Shown one piece after another: positions 1 to 10,369 of a stretch of 64,000 nucleotides of DNA (positions within the stretch are counted from its first letter, which is position 1; each line of letters starts with the position of its first letter). The notes beneath the pieces are model-generated. The model was not told the DNA's origin. It saw only the letters and a list, made by a program, of their open reading frames with translations, and did not search any database. The position numbers and the translations under genes are program-made. This DNA comes from Talpa occidentalis (Eukaryota; Chordata; Mammalia; Eulipotyphla; Talpidae): NCBI RefSeq assembly GCF_014898055.3, contig NW_023604861.1, positions 101,062,083 to 101,126,082 of the forward strand, in the 5' to 3' direction.

Positions 1-229
1 AAATTTATATATCTGTAACAGGTTAATATATATAGGATATGCATAATTTCCTAAATCATGGTATTTTGTTTTTACATTTTTAATTTCAGATGACTATCAT
101 TTAGGGTTCTGACCTTTTTGATATTTTAAGAGAAGCTTCACTTCCAGTCCATCAAGATTTTGTTTTGTACTTAATTTAAGAGCCACCCTAATAAAGTTAG
201 AAAACTAGGCTTGCAAATAAATACTTGGG

Positions 230-455
230 TTGAATCTGATCTCTCTGCTTCCAAATATGTGACCTAGAATGGTTATCTATCCTTCCTGCACTCAGTTTCT
301 CAATCTGTAAAATGGGAGTAATAATAGCACTTGCTTGTAGGGTTGTTGTAAGGATTAGATGATCTAAAATATTTAACATTTAGGACAGAATTAAAACAAT
401 GTACTTAGAATAGCATCTGGAAAATGGCAGGTGTTAAGTAAATGTTAATATAAAA
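230..455 (+). mobile_element. MIR SINE
   Basis: The sequence runs through the MIR landmarks in order: a 'tcagtttctcaatctgtaaaatgg' type core, a 'gggttgttgtaaggatta' block and a tail resembling 'ggtgttaagtaaatgtta'. It is highly diverged, as expected for this pan-mammalian tRNA-derived family. Confidence 0.8.
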
Positions 456-479
456 AAATCTAGTATTATTTGTTTTATT

Positions 480-640
480 GTCTCAGTAAAGTCATTTAAC
501 AGTTCAAAGCCTCTACTTCCTGGTATATAAAATGGGACTACACTACCTTCCACCTACAGCATTGTTATGAGTTTCAAATAAGAAAACAATAGCTATGAAA
601 ACATTTGACACATAGAAAGTATTCAAGTATTAGTTATTCT
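480..640 (+). mobile_element. MIR SINE
   Basis: A second MIR follows the first in the same orientation. It shows the 'aaaatgggactacactacc' core and a terminal 'acatagaaagtattcaagta' block. Confidence 0.65.
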
Positions 641-1829
641 GGATCACCTGTAAGCTTAAAATTAAGCCATAAACTTAACTTATAAACTTAAAATTAAATC
701 ATGAAGTTGAGATAGAAAATGCCATTTATAAATTCATCCATGACTGAGAAATGTTTGTGTTAGAAATCCATATTCAAGGAGCTTGGTTTATCTTTAACTT
801 CTGAGAAATAGATATGCTTTGTAAAATGTAAATTCTACGTTGGCAAATTAAAAACATTTCCTCAGTCAAGTCAAATTGTCCTATTTAATGGCAAGCAAAG
901 AACCTTGCATGTTCATAAGCCAAAATAAATTGACGCCTTGATGAAAATCTGATTGTGTATATGGCAACGTTTTTAATGCTTAATTTTTTATTTTAAAAAA
1001 TAATAAATGTGCTGTGTCTAATATAAATTTCAAGTCAATACAAGAGACATTTATTGTATAACTGTGCTCCAGGTAAACCAGATGTGAACTAAGGATGCAA
1101 AGGGAAACAAAACTCAGGCTCTGTGCTGGAAAAGCCCACAAATTATTGTTGATAAATTTCAAAATATTACTTATGAAAATGACAAGGGAGTTCAGTTTGA
1201 GTCAGCAAGCAGACAACAGCATAAAAAATATGCCAAAATAGTAAGTTATTCCTTTTGACTGAAAAACTGCCTTTTTAAAGAAAAAAATCATTTTTGAAGC
1301 ACAGTTTCTACCTGGATTCTATTGAATTTGTGCCAGAAACCAACATTCTAACTGTAAACCTGTAAAATAATAGGTATCCGTAAATGAAAGGCTGAAATAA
1401 CCCCAGAAGCAACAACACAGTAATTAGCAACTTTTATAGAGTAATAACATGTTTCATATTCTTTCTACACTGTCTCTTTGAAGTTTCCAGTGTAATATAT
1501 AAAAGTTTTATTACATTAGGGCCCAGCCTTGTGTGTTTTATAGGCGCCAGCATTATGCAGAGCCAGCTGTACTTGCTCATCATCAGATCTTTTATAAGAA
1601 ACTGCTCAATAATGTGCTAGCTTTGTGTCCAGCTTAGATTGTTACACCTAGCTTCAGAAAAATAAAAGTCACTAGAAGCCTAAATCACTGAAAAAAATAT
1701 ACGTGTCCACACATCATCTATATGATCCATAAATTATACAGCAGTTTAGCTTTAAAATCGTACGCTGCATATTCATGTGCACACCACTTGCAGTTTTAGA
1801 CACATAAGAACTCTTTACAGAATTAAAGC

Positions 1830-1859
1830 AAAAAAAAAAAAAAAAGGGGGGGGGGGGGG
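1830..1859. repeat. A16G14 homopolymer junction
   Basis: Sixteen A residues (1830-1845) pass directly into fourteen G residues (1846-1859). The G run can form a quadruplex. It is intronic in AFF3. Such junctions are also prone to sequencing error, so the true length is uncertain. Confidence 0.9.
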
Positions 1860-2230
1860 CTCAGTTCTACAATAAGCGATTACCAGAGGCAGAAAAGAGT
1901 GCTGTTAATATGTTGTTCCAGCAGAAATTCCCGTAAATATTAAACATAACACCAGTTCCTCCAGGAATATGCAGGCAGTAATTTTACCACCTGAAGAGGG
2001 TAGGTTGGAAACATTTAGAGATGGGGCCTGGGGGGAGCAGAGTAAGAGATGCTGAAGCAGCCAATGGGATTTTTAAGACACCCGCAACTGGAATTAAACT
2101 GCTTCTAGCGGCGATTTACCTACAGCAGCTCCTCAGTGTGAGAACACCGAGTCACAGAACCCCAGCGCGCACCACCCGCTCCCCAGCCTGTGAGCTACGA
2201 GTGTGGCATAAAGGGATACACCGGGCGCCA

Positions 2231-2255
2231 GGGAGGGGGGGGGCGGGGGGGGCGG
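2231..2255 (+). repeat. G-rich tract with quadruplex potential
   Basis: Runs of three to nine G separated by single A or C form a block that satisfies the usual four-run quadruplex pattern. It lies about 660 bp inside AFF3 from the splice donor, on the non-template side relative to neither known element. Confidence 0.6.
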
Positions 2256-2916
2256 AGTACAACTGTGGAGAGGTGTGAAGAAAGGACCCAAAGGATTTGT
2301 GAACCTCGAGGAAATGACTCCCTGGGCCAAGGCTGCCGGAATTCCCGCCCTGAGAAACACTGGCCCCCCAGCCCTGGGTGTTCACTTTCCATCTCTGGTG
2401 GAAGTGGGTGGGAGAGACAGAAAGGATGCAGCCGCCAAGACCCGGAGCAGACAGGCAAGAGGCTGGAGCATCCTCTAAGGGCACTTTGCAGCGGCTCCAA
2501 CTCCAGGGGGTCCTGGTGTGAACCAGAGGCTCTTGAAGAAGGAGGGGATGCGAACGTTGGGAAGGGAAGTAAGAGGGGCTAGGGGCCGAGGGGTGGATCC
2601 CCAGGCACTAGTGACACGTTCTAGAAAACGTTCTTTTTCTCTCCACGGCTGCGCTCTGCCCCCTGGCTACCTAGATTTACCGGCCCCAGGGCTGGGGCGG
2701 GCAGCACTGGGGCAGAGAGCACCAGAAAGGAGGGCAAGAATATGGGAAGGCAGTCTCGCATCCACCAGGGGAAGCAGAAAAGAACCCGCAAGGCGGGCGC
2801 CCCCGGCCCACCCCACCCCCACGGCGGCCGGCAGTCCAGAGCCCCCAGCCCAGGTGAGGGCGCGCGGGCAGCCTCGACCGCTCCCGCCCGCCCCGGCGCC
2901 CGGCGCGGGGACTCAC

Positions 2917-2969
2917 CACAGCGACTCGAGGTCCCATTCCTGGAGCAGGGCTAAGTCGAAGCTGTCCAT
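2917..2969 (-). CDS. AFF3: AFF3 first coding exon (N-terminus, partial)
   Basis: Reading the minus strand, an ATG at 2969-2967 in a near-perfect Kozak context (CCCACCATGG) opens MDSFDLALLQEWDLESL, 17 codons, followed by two bases (TG) of a split codon. The exon then meets GTGAGT (2916-2911), a consensus donor. The peptide matches my memory of the AFF3/LAF4 N-terminus, in which the split codon is Cys; AFF2 and AFF1 begin differently. AFF3 is a nuclear scaffold of super-elongation-complex-like assemblies that recruits P-TEFb, strongly expressed in lymphoid and neural tissue. The conserved AF4-homology and serine-rich transactivation regions lie in later exons, and I found no later exon within 1-2916, so intron 1 of the coding region leaves the window. 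If the splice is ignored the frame reads into Trp and stop. Gene identity is very likely; it rests on 17 residues plus splice site and CpG-island context. Confidence 0.9.
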
Positions 2970-3027
2970 GGTGGGAGGTGTCAGCGCCGCCGCCGTCGCC
3001 GCTGCCGAGGCTCGGGCCGCCCGCGCG
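2970..3027 (-). other. AFF3: AFF3 5' UTR, segment adjoining the start codon
   Basis: These 58 bases lie between a strong predicted acceptor (pyrimidine-rich CTTTCGTTGCAG on the minus strand, AG at 3029-3028) and the start codon. On the sense strand the segment holds an interrupted CGG/GGC run at about 2982-3005. It contains no ATG before the AFF3 start. The exact 5' edge depends on the predicted splice. Confidence 0.6.
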
Positions 3028-3176
3028 CTGCAACGAAAGGCGCCGCTCAAGGTGCATCCCCGCCGCGCCGGAGCAGCCGCCGCCCGCCGCCGCCCGCCCC
3101 CCAAGTCTGGCTTCCCCGCGCCCCCAGCCCACGACTCCCCGCCGATCGGCCGGGCGGCAGCGGCCGGCGCACTCAC
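3028..3176 (-). other. AFF3: Predicted 149-bp intron in the AFF3 5' UTR
   Basis: On the minus strand a GTGAGT donor (3176-3171, preceded by GCG) faces the acceptor ending in CAG at 3030-3028. Both match vertebrate consensus and their spacing, 149 bp, is acceptable for a short mammalian intron. The intron is extremely GC-rich and contains several CGG-type runs (for example about 3079-3099). Splicing is inferred from sequence only; an unspliced leader is the alternative. Confidence 0.5.
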
Positions 3177-3600
3177 CCGCTCGCCGGCTCGCGCGCAGGC
3201 ACACTCTGGAGAGAGCGGCGAGCCCGCCGCGCCGCGCCGCCGCCGCCTCGCCCCCCCGGCCCCCGCGCCCGCCCCTCCTCCCTCCCTCGCGGCGGCCCGG
3301 CCCGCTGCAGCCGCCGCCGCGGAGCTCTGCGCCCGCCCGCCCGCCTCTTTCTCCTCCGGGAGGCGCGTGTGCGCGGGCGAGGCCGAGGCGCGCGCGCGCC
3401 GTGAGCCCCGCGCCGCGCGCGCCCCTGCGCTCCCCGCGCCTCGTCGGGGTCCCGCGGCGCTCGCAGGCCGCGCCGCCCCTCTGCGCCCGCCGCCGCCGCC
3501 CGCGGGAGCCTCCGCAGCCCGGAGGGTGCCCGGGGCTGCCCCGCGAGCTGGAGCGAGTGGAAAGGCGGCGGCGCTGCCTGGAAGGGAGATGCTGAGCCGA
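3177..3600 (-). other. AFF3: Predicted noncoding first exon / transcription start zone of AFF3
   Basis: The sequence 5' of the predicted donor at 3176 is the likely noncoding first exon, with transcription starting somewhere in this very GC-rich interval. I see no TATA box; the composition suggests a dispersed CpG-island promoter. The upstream boundary is a guess because no initiator can be fixed by eye. Confidence 0.4.
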
Positions 3601-3779
3601 GCCCCGTCTGCCGCATCTTCTACCTCGGGCCCTTCCCGGGCTGCACTCGGTCCTTCCAGATCTGCACGTACTTCTTTTGGGGCCCAGAATTCGCTTGACC
3701 CTGCTGGGCGCTCCCGTGGGCGGGGTGTCGGCTGCAGATCTGGAGTGGGTGCTGGGAAATCCCCCAGGCTCAAGGAGAG

Positions 3780-4730
3780 TTAACTGTGGAGCCTACAGCA
3801 GCGTCCCGGAAACAAATCGTTTAAAATATTTGGAGTAAGTTAAGTGAAATAAAGGGAGGCAGGGAGGAAAGCTCTCCCCACAGGACCTGCAGTCTGGCCT
3901 ACGGCGGTGGTCCCGCTGTTCTCCAACTGTCTAGTCCCTGGAAACCAGCCTCCTTTCTTTTTAATTCTTTAACTGCTAACGTCCTACCCCATCTCTTTAT
4001 GGAGAGTGGTGTATTGTTCAGCCGGAAGGGTGATAGAGTATCATTGTGGTTCTTAGCAGTTGAACTATTATTATTATGAGTTCTTTCATTTTAAAGAACA
4101 TATTCCCCCTCCCTTACTTTTGTAGATGCTGAGGAGCTCTCCTCCAGATCAGTGCCACAGCTGTTTCTCTGCTGCTGGCCTAGAACCAAGAACCCCTCCT
4201 CCAATCCCTGGCTCTCCTGTCCTCTTGGCCACAGCTCTGGAAGCCTCACTCGGGATTCCAGAGAATTCCTAGAGAGAGCAGTGTCGTTATGTTCCACCAC
4301 TTGAAACAAAACCCCAATTCCCTGCCCTTGCTGGGGAATTTCTGATACTTTTCTTTGTTCCTTCCCCACATTGGAGCTCCAGAAATCTCTATCCTTGGCT
4401 AGAAGTCACAGGATCTCTCCAGGGTGAAGCGTGAATGTCACTCTCCTCACCTCTCTGACTTCTGAATAACGATTAATAAGCTAAATCTAGAGGAAATGTA
4501 GAACATCAATGAGACCAATAAGAATTCTTTCCTATTCAGGGCTGGATTAGAAAAATTCAATCCTCTTATTTCCCTCCAGTTCTTTCTTTATTAGCATCCA
4601 GCATTATTGTGCAAAATGTAAGACAATAAATTAAGGCAGAGTTGGCATCACTCTAATTGTTATTTTACAAATTGACAAGTCCCAGCCCTTAAAAACCTTC
4701 TTCATTCCTTGAAAGTGATTACAAGACTAC
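3780..4730. other. Unassigned sequence just upstream of the AFF3 CpG island
   Basis: GC content falls quickly to the genomic background. I recognise no repeat family, exon or RNA gene. The stretch is the immediate distal promoter region of AFF3 by position only. Confidence 0.5.
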
Positions 4731-4744
4731 AAAAGAACAAAGGT

Positions 4745-5014
4745 GGGCCTCCCTGGTGGCACAAGGGGTTAAGCACAGCACTGTGAAGCTATCTGAAGCC
4801 TCTGTAGCAGAATTTGATCCCCCGCCAGGGAGCTACCCACATGGCACAGCAGACCTCTCCTGATTTGCCCACTGCTCCTCTCAGCAGGGTATTTCAGTCA
4901 GTGTGCCTGTTCTGTTCCTCACTCTGTCTCTAGTGAATCCTCTGCCCCCACCCCCTGCACCTCTGGCCTGTACCCCAGTTCTTGTATGCATGAATAAATC
5001 TTTAAAAAAAAAAA
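4745..5014 (+). mobile_element. tRNA-derived SINE, older subfamily
   Basis: The copy begins with ggcctccctggtggc, carries A box and B box regions, a CT-rich body and a GCATGAATAAATCTTT-A(n) tail. A 14-bp target-site duplication, aaaagaacaaaggt, flanks it at 4731-4744 and 5015-5028. Confidence 0.95.
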
Positions 5015-5029
5015 AAAAGAACAAAGGTA

Positions 5030-5850
5030 ACATGAATGCAGAGAAAGTTCAGGTGTAAAGGGCTGTTTTCCCAAATCCTAGTCTATAGAGTATTTGGAAA
5101 AAAGGGAAAACATTCTGTCTTCCTAATACCTCCTTAGCATAAGCCTTGTTGGAAATGTTTGCTCTGGCAAAAGAGATGCCTGAGACATCCAGACTGCATT
5201 CCCAGGAACAAAGGATGGGGGTGAGGTTGGAGGATAGCGAGCAGATCAGCCCCTCTTTGGAAGAACTGCAAGTTCCACTGCCTGAACAGGGGATGTATCC
5301 TGTCTCTGTGCTGGTGGTTGCAGCCAGGAAGCTTCTCCAGAAAGGAGACCTCCCGCCCCTCAGAGATCTGGCTTTCCTTCCCTTCCCACCACATCTGTTT
5401 ACACAAAGGAGGACTGTTGCAGAGCAAACAGAACCATGTTTACTGGGAATCCCATCCAGGGCCTAAATCTGTAAAGATACAGATTTCGCCTCACAGTGGA
5501 GGCTGAAGATAAATAGATGGTCCTGGAAAAGGAATGAGAGAAGGCACTGGGGGCTACAGATCTGGTGGCCTGGTTTAGTCATAAAAGGCCTCTCCCAAAA
5601 AAGCCATGTAAGGAATGGGAAGATTTGTGTTTGAATTTAAACACAGTGTTAACCTATGAGTATACTTGATCCTAAACAATTTTACTGTTGGGCAGGTCTT
5701 TTCTTTTTTTTTTCCTTTGGGACTAGCTTCTGTTTTCTGTTTGGGACCTCTCACATGGGAACGTTTTATTAATACTTTTATTTCCATGTTTGTGAATAGT
5801 AGCCAGTTGGCAAAGAGGGACTTCTGAAGACACCCAAAAAATAGTTGTAG
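5030..5850. other. Unassigned intergenic sequence
   Basis: No repeat family or exon recognised. Opposing open frames of roughly 100 codons at 5134-5466 show no known domain and no splice or codon pattern that convinces me. Confidence 0.4.
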
Positions 5851-5854
5851 ATAC

Positions 5855-6452
5855 TATAACAGGGTGGTCCCCAGGAAAGGGAGAGTTTCCAGGTTTCCTG
5901 CCCCACCCAAAAGGATGGTGTTGCTGAGCAGAGAGAGAAGCTGCAGAAGAGACTGAGGAAGGAAGGAGGCAGGATGGAGCCAGAAGAGACCTGGAGGAGG
6001 CACATGGAGCTGAGAGACACGTGAAGAAACTGTGCTTGCCTTTTGGTCGTGGACTGGGTGACACAGATGTGGGTGAGACCCATGGGGAGGTGACAATGGC
6101 GGTTTTTGTCTTGATTTTGATTTTACTCTTTTCCTCCCAGACTTGTCTGGTTGTTTCTGATCCATTTCTGTGGGTCCCCACTGGAAGATGCTTTAGACTT
6201 GTGACAGACTTTGGAGACTTGCTCTGGGCCAATCCTACTTGGGTAGACTTTTACCCAAGAGGGGACGGGTAACTTTGGGTGCTTGATTTAGAAACTATAT
6301 TCTTTGTCTTTTCTGTATTGTTCACTAATTGTATTAAAGTTCCTTGCCACTAAAGTCTCATTTGTTTTGTGTTGATGTGGCGGATGGCAGAACCCATTTA
6401 GAGCAGGCAGGTTTGCAGGGTCTGGGGTGCCCCTCTCCCTGCCCTGTAACAT
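5855..6452 (+). mobile_element. Candidate solo LTR (endogenous-retrovirus-like)
   Basis: A roughly 600-bp block has an LTR-like order: a purine-rich U3-like part, then a 'tattaaagttccttgccac' segment that could hold a polyadenylation signal near 6333, then a short U5-like end finishing in taaca. It starts near tgtagatac. No target-site duplication is clear and I cannot name the family. No coding remains are present. Confidence 0.35.
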
Positions 6453-6454
6453 TA

Positions 6455-7690
6455 CCATTTTTACTAAGTTTGTCATGGAAATAAATGTAAGTTAATAGTA
6501 TACAAGTAAAATATAGGCTAGTTAACAAGTGCCTTTATAGGGAGTTTTTTTTCCCATTATTGTCATTTATATGGCTTAGTAAGATATTTCCTTTATCCTT
6601 CAGCCCAGAGATATACACACCAAAATAAACTCCTAACCTAGTTGTCAAAATTATAGATCCTTAATGCAAGGTAATAAACGACTTGGACTTCCTGGAATTA
6701 GAATGCCAGAACTAAAAGGAAGGTTTGTTTGGTTTTGTAAAGGAGTAAGAAACTACATTAATTAAAGATAAAAATAAAAACTGGGAGTGGGTGTAGCTTC
6801 TGTGCAAAGACCTAGAGATTTGAAGGACTTTGTTCCCCAGATAGATGTAGGCAATACTACAGAGAACTGAATGAAAACCACCAGCTCCTGAGCAGAGAGC
6901 CAAAGTGGAGGTGGGGGGTGGGAGGCAGCTAAATGAGAGGAACTACTGGGCTTCCTTGGTCAGGTTTGTTGGTTTAGGCTAAATCAGTGAATGAGAGGGA
7001 CTAAGAAATGAATCTTGCTTAGTCTGGGGCAGGCATTAGAGTGCACTTAGTGAGGCCCCCACTCACATTTCTCCAGCCTGGAGTTGGAAGCCTCCTAAAT
7101 AGCCCGGGAAGCAAATCTATGGCAACCAAGATGTCCCTTTGGATTTGAATTGAGAGAAGAGAAACCTTGCATGGCTGTGTTAATTCATGTGTTATTCAGA
7201 AGAAGTGGCTGCAACTCAAAGGTTGCTTTTGGAACCAGATGGGAATTTTCCTTTTATAATCCCACCATTTCCCTAGAAAAAATATGCCTGGCAAAAAAAC
7301 GAACCATGCAGGTGGTCTTGCTGGAATATGATGGGAGCCCCTACCCCACCTCCTCCAGCATTTTGTCATTGCACCTTCTTTCCAATTCCATCATGCAGCG
7401 TCATGCAGTCTGTGTCTCCTTCCAGAGGATTCTTGCGTGATTGTAACTGTGTCTAGGAATTGCAGGATAAACCCTGTAAGCTTTCTGCTTGCAAATTACA
7501 TGCTAATATGTAGAGCCTAAGGCAGGTTGGATTTTAAACCACCCAGGAGTTCTAGTATCTTCAGTTCTTTTCCTATCTGCTGGTATCTTAAAGTGGTTCT
7601 AGCCTGGGATCTGAGGTGCCTCTCTTTTTCATTCCTTTTTTCCATCTTTCATCAGGTCCCAAGCAGATGGTGTGGCTGTGCTGGCTGTCA
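6455..7690. other. Unassigned upstream sequence
   Basis: Mixed-composition, apparently single-copy sequence without recognisable repeats. No RNA gene seen. Confidence 0.4.
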
Positions 7691-7701
7691 TCACTCCTCC
7701 T

Positions 7702-7719
7702 ATGTTTCCATGGAAACAT
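7702..7719. promoter_or_regulatory. Palindromic X-box-like motif (RFX-type)
   Basis: The 18-bp sequence atgtttccatggaaacat is a perfect inverted repeat. Its core GTTTCCATGGAAAC closely resembles the palindromic X-box, GTTGCCATGGCAAC, bound by RFX-family factors. It lies about 4.5 kb upstream of the predicted AFF3 start region. Binding is inferred. Confidence 0.4.
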
Positions 7720-9950
7720 GGGGCATAGGGACCATCTCTGCCTTGGGCTTCCTGACAGTATCCTCTGGAGAAGAACTTCAGTACTCTGGCCCTCTCCCCC
7801 TTGCTACCCATGTCTTGAAGAGTTTGAGGACAGTCTATGGCCCAGGAACCCAGGATCTTTTCAGAGATCATCTAAGGACTTGCTCCCCACAAATTGTTGT
7901 GAACTGGCTGGAAAGAGGAAGGGAAGGAGGAGAGGTGCCAATACCCCATTCTGTGGCTGAGGTTGATTTGCTATGGTGGCATATTTGGACTATCTGTCCC
8001 CTCAGTTAGCTTTCATAATGGTGTTTATTTTCAAAATGTAAAGAGATGCTTCTAAGGTTACATCTGATCATCAGCCAACAGATATTTAACAAGTATATGA
8101 CTTATGTTTTATACTTAGTAACATTCTACTCCTCCATATGTATTTGTTGTTGTTTTATAAAACCAGGATTTCCCTGAGGAATGTACCTTCCTCCAAATTT
8201 CCAACATCCTCCTGCCTACATAATTCATTTATATAGCCTCTAAGACATTAATTAGATTCAGAAGTCCGTGGAAACAGCAGAGCTGGGCAGGGTCAGAGGC
8301 CAGGGAGGGCAGAGAAAAGAGAGGGGATGATGACCCTTGGGACAGGGGAAGGAAGGGGAAGGAAATTTTTCATGCCATTCAAGTACCAAACAAGACAAAG
8401 ATACTTTCAAAGTGTGGTCAATTACCATAACATTGTTTTCGGAATTAAGAGTTCTTACATGTTAAAAATTGACTTGGTGTAAGAATTTCTTGCATAAAGG
8501 TGTTCATTTCTCCTTATATGACTGGTGCAAAAGACTAGTGTGTGAAACTCACATTTTAAAAAAAGAAAAAGAAGCAAAGGAGGTGAATATTCTGGATATG
8601 AAAATGCAGGCAGAAAATGCATAGGCTATGCATAAAAGCAGATCAGAAAAGCATTTCCTATCACAGATAATGTATTTTATGCTATGCTGATCTAGTTGGG
8701 GGAATAATCCCATTATTTGTGATATGAGAAGATCCCTTAGTGCTGGTAACAAGAACCAACCATCCTGATTTAAAACTGAATATCCCCACTGGCTTTTTCT
8801 TGTGCTTCTTTGACATGCACATTGGCCAGCTGCATGAGATTCAAGGACTCTGAACCTGTGGAGAAAAAAGGTCACTAATCTCAGTGATAGTAAATATGTC
8901 TATATTATGAGGTACTGTGTCCCATTCTAACTCTCAACTCCATTTATTCCTCCTGAAACTACTGAGTTTATTTCAGCTGAGTAGTTGTCACAAACCAAAG
9001 GATGGCAGATCAGGGATTGGATCTGGCAGCCTTCCACCTCTCATAACTTTTGCTCTAATTATCTATAGTATTAGAACATCTCCAGGTCTGCAGGTATTTC
9101 AATAATGAATTAATACAGACTTAGCATAAGGCAAGAGACAAGCCTCTACCTCTACTGTCCCTGCACAATCTTTCTTACCCTAATTTTGACCCCAGCATTC
9201 TGCCATATCACACTGGGTATAAGGTACTCATTCTCGCAAATCTCGGTGTCTTCCTTTGCAACATGAGAAGGCTTGATTGGACATTCTTTGTCTCAGGCGA
9301 TTTGTCTCTAACAATTCTAAAATGTTAGAGTTCTTTTTTGAGCACTGCCAGACAAGAATCCCTGGAATACATCAGGAGAGCCATAAATTTTTTCTTGTTT
9401 AAAGGTAGGACCTCCTCCTTGGCTTAAACAAATCTCAAGGTATTGGTCTGTTCCAAACAACAGTGCTTGCTTTTCTGTTAAGTGTTAACAGACAGCAAGT
9501 CCAATATGATCAGGAAGAGAAAACTTAGCTCTAGGGAGGCGAGGTGGGAAAGAAATCATGGCCTGACTCTGGATTTCCATGTCTTTCTCTGTAGCACCAG
9601 AGAATATTCAGCATGAAGCTAATCATTCTAATGAAGCCTTTGGAGGACATTGAAGTTACTTGTGAAACAACTACGCCTCACAGCCAGAAGATAGAAAAAT
9701 CTCAAATTAGATCTTTATGGGCTAAACATTGATAGACAAAGGATAGCAGTATAAGATTTTCACAAGGTCTTTCATGTAGAAGCATCCCCTATAGCTCACA
9801 GTCCCTAGTGGGAGGTCCTCTCGTCTAGAAGAAAGTAAAACAGAAAGTGCAGTCTTACAGGAGCTTGAGACAAAGAGATTATAGAAGTCACTGCTAGATC
9901 CATCTGCCTTCTTCTTTATCAACAAAACCTAAATTTGATTTGGAGAAATA
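7720..9950. other. Unassigned upstream sequence
   Basis: No repeat family is evident. A 160-codon plus-strand frame covering 7527-8009 lacks a recognisable domain. The interval 8030-9950 is AT-moderate and featureless to my eye. Confidence 0.4.
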
Positions 9951-9959
9951 ATAAGCCCA

Positions 9960-10365
9960 GCTAAAATAACTATATTTTCCAGTCTATATCATAGCAAGAA
10001 CTGATCATGTAACGTAGTGTTGACCAATGAGACATAAGTTTAATTCAGCTCAAATTTCTTGGGGAAAAAAATAAGCATTCCTGGAATAGGCACCATCCCT
10101 TCCTCGAAGTCACTTCCTTCTTCCTTTTGTTCAGAATGCAATTGAAGGCCAAGTCACCATCTCGGACCTGTAGGGCAAACTCCACAGACTAAAGTTGACA
10201 GATCTGAAGTTAAAAGGATCTCCATCTTTGATGGTTTCTTTAAACAGTTATACCATCTTTGAACCACCTCTCCAGCTCTGGATTTTGGAGTGGGGGAGGG
10301 GAAATGAGACCCTATTTGAGCCACTGTAGTCATGTTTTGGTTATTACAACTGACCGATAGAGAAG
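9960..10365 (+). mobile_element. Ancient MaLR/MLT1-like LTR relic
   Basis: The order of 'gaccaatgagacataagt', 'gaaggccaagtcaccatct' and, at the 3' end, 'gccactgtagtcatgttttggttatta' matches an old mammalian LTR-type repeat whose 3' end carries the 'aagccactgt...gttacttgcagc' signature. Exact subfamily is uncertain. Confidence 0.45.
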
Positions 10366-10369
10366 TCAT

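Larger units (their letters stand above)
1..2916 (-). other. AFF3: AFF3 intron following the first coding exon (partial)
   Basis: Everything downstream of the GTGAGT donor on the minus strand is AFF3 intron. It holds two MIR fragments (230-640), an A16G14 tract, and a G-rich block near 2231. I see no further AFF3 exon. Between 640 and 1830 the sequence is AT-rich and unassigned; the portion near 1500-1680 looks unique. Confidence 0.8.
2800..3760. promoter_or_regulatory. AFF3: CpG-island promoter of AFF3
   Basis: About 960 bp of CpG-dense, GC-dominated sequence surrounds the AFF3 start exon and contrasts sharply with AT-rich flanks. CpG is not depleted here, which indicates germline hypomethylation. 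Short (GCC)4 runs occur at 3236-3247 and 3489-3500, and interrupted ones at 2982-3005 and 3308-3320; none is longer than four pure units. Long open frames on both strands here (up to about 420 codons) are by-products of stop-poor GC composition. Confidence 0.85.

Noticed and set aside
2913..3773. Long minus-strand frame extending AFF3 upstream in frame
   Set aside because: It ends with the AFF3 peptide but the upstream part is low-complexity GC sequence, and a Kozak ATG at 2969 plus a likely acceptor at 3028 explain the true start better.
2518..3783. 421-codon plus-strand open frame, with 286- and 205-codon frames overlapping
   Set aside because: Ala/Pro/Arg-rich translation across a CpG island; open only because stop codons are rare in such GC-rich sequence. 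No domain, and it overlaps the real AFF3 exon in antisense.
7527..8009. 160-codon plus-strand open frame
   Set aside because: No recognisable domain, no splice context, unremarkable codon texture; likely chance.
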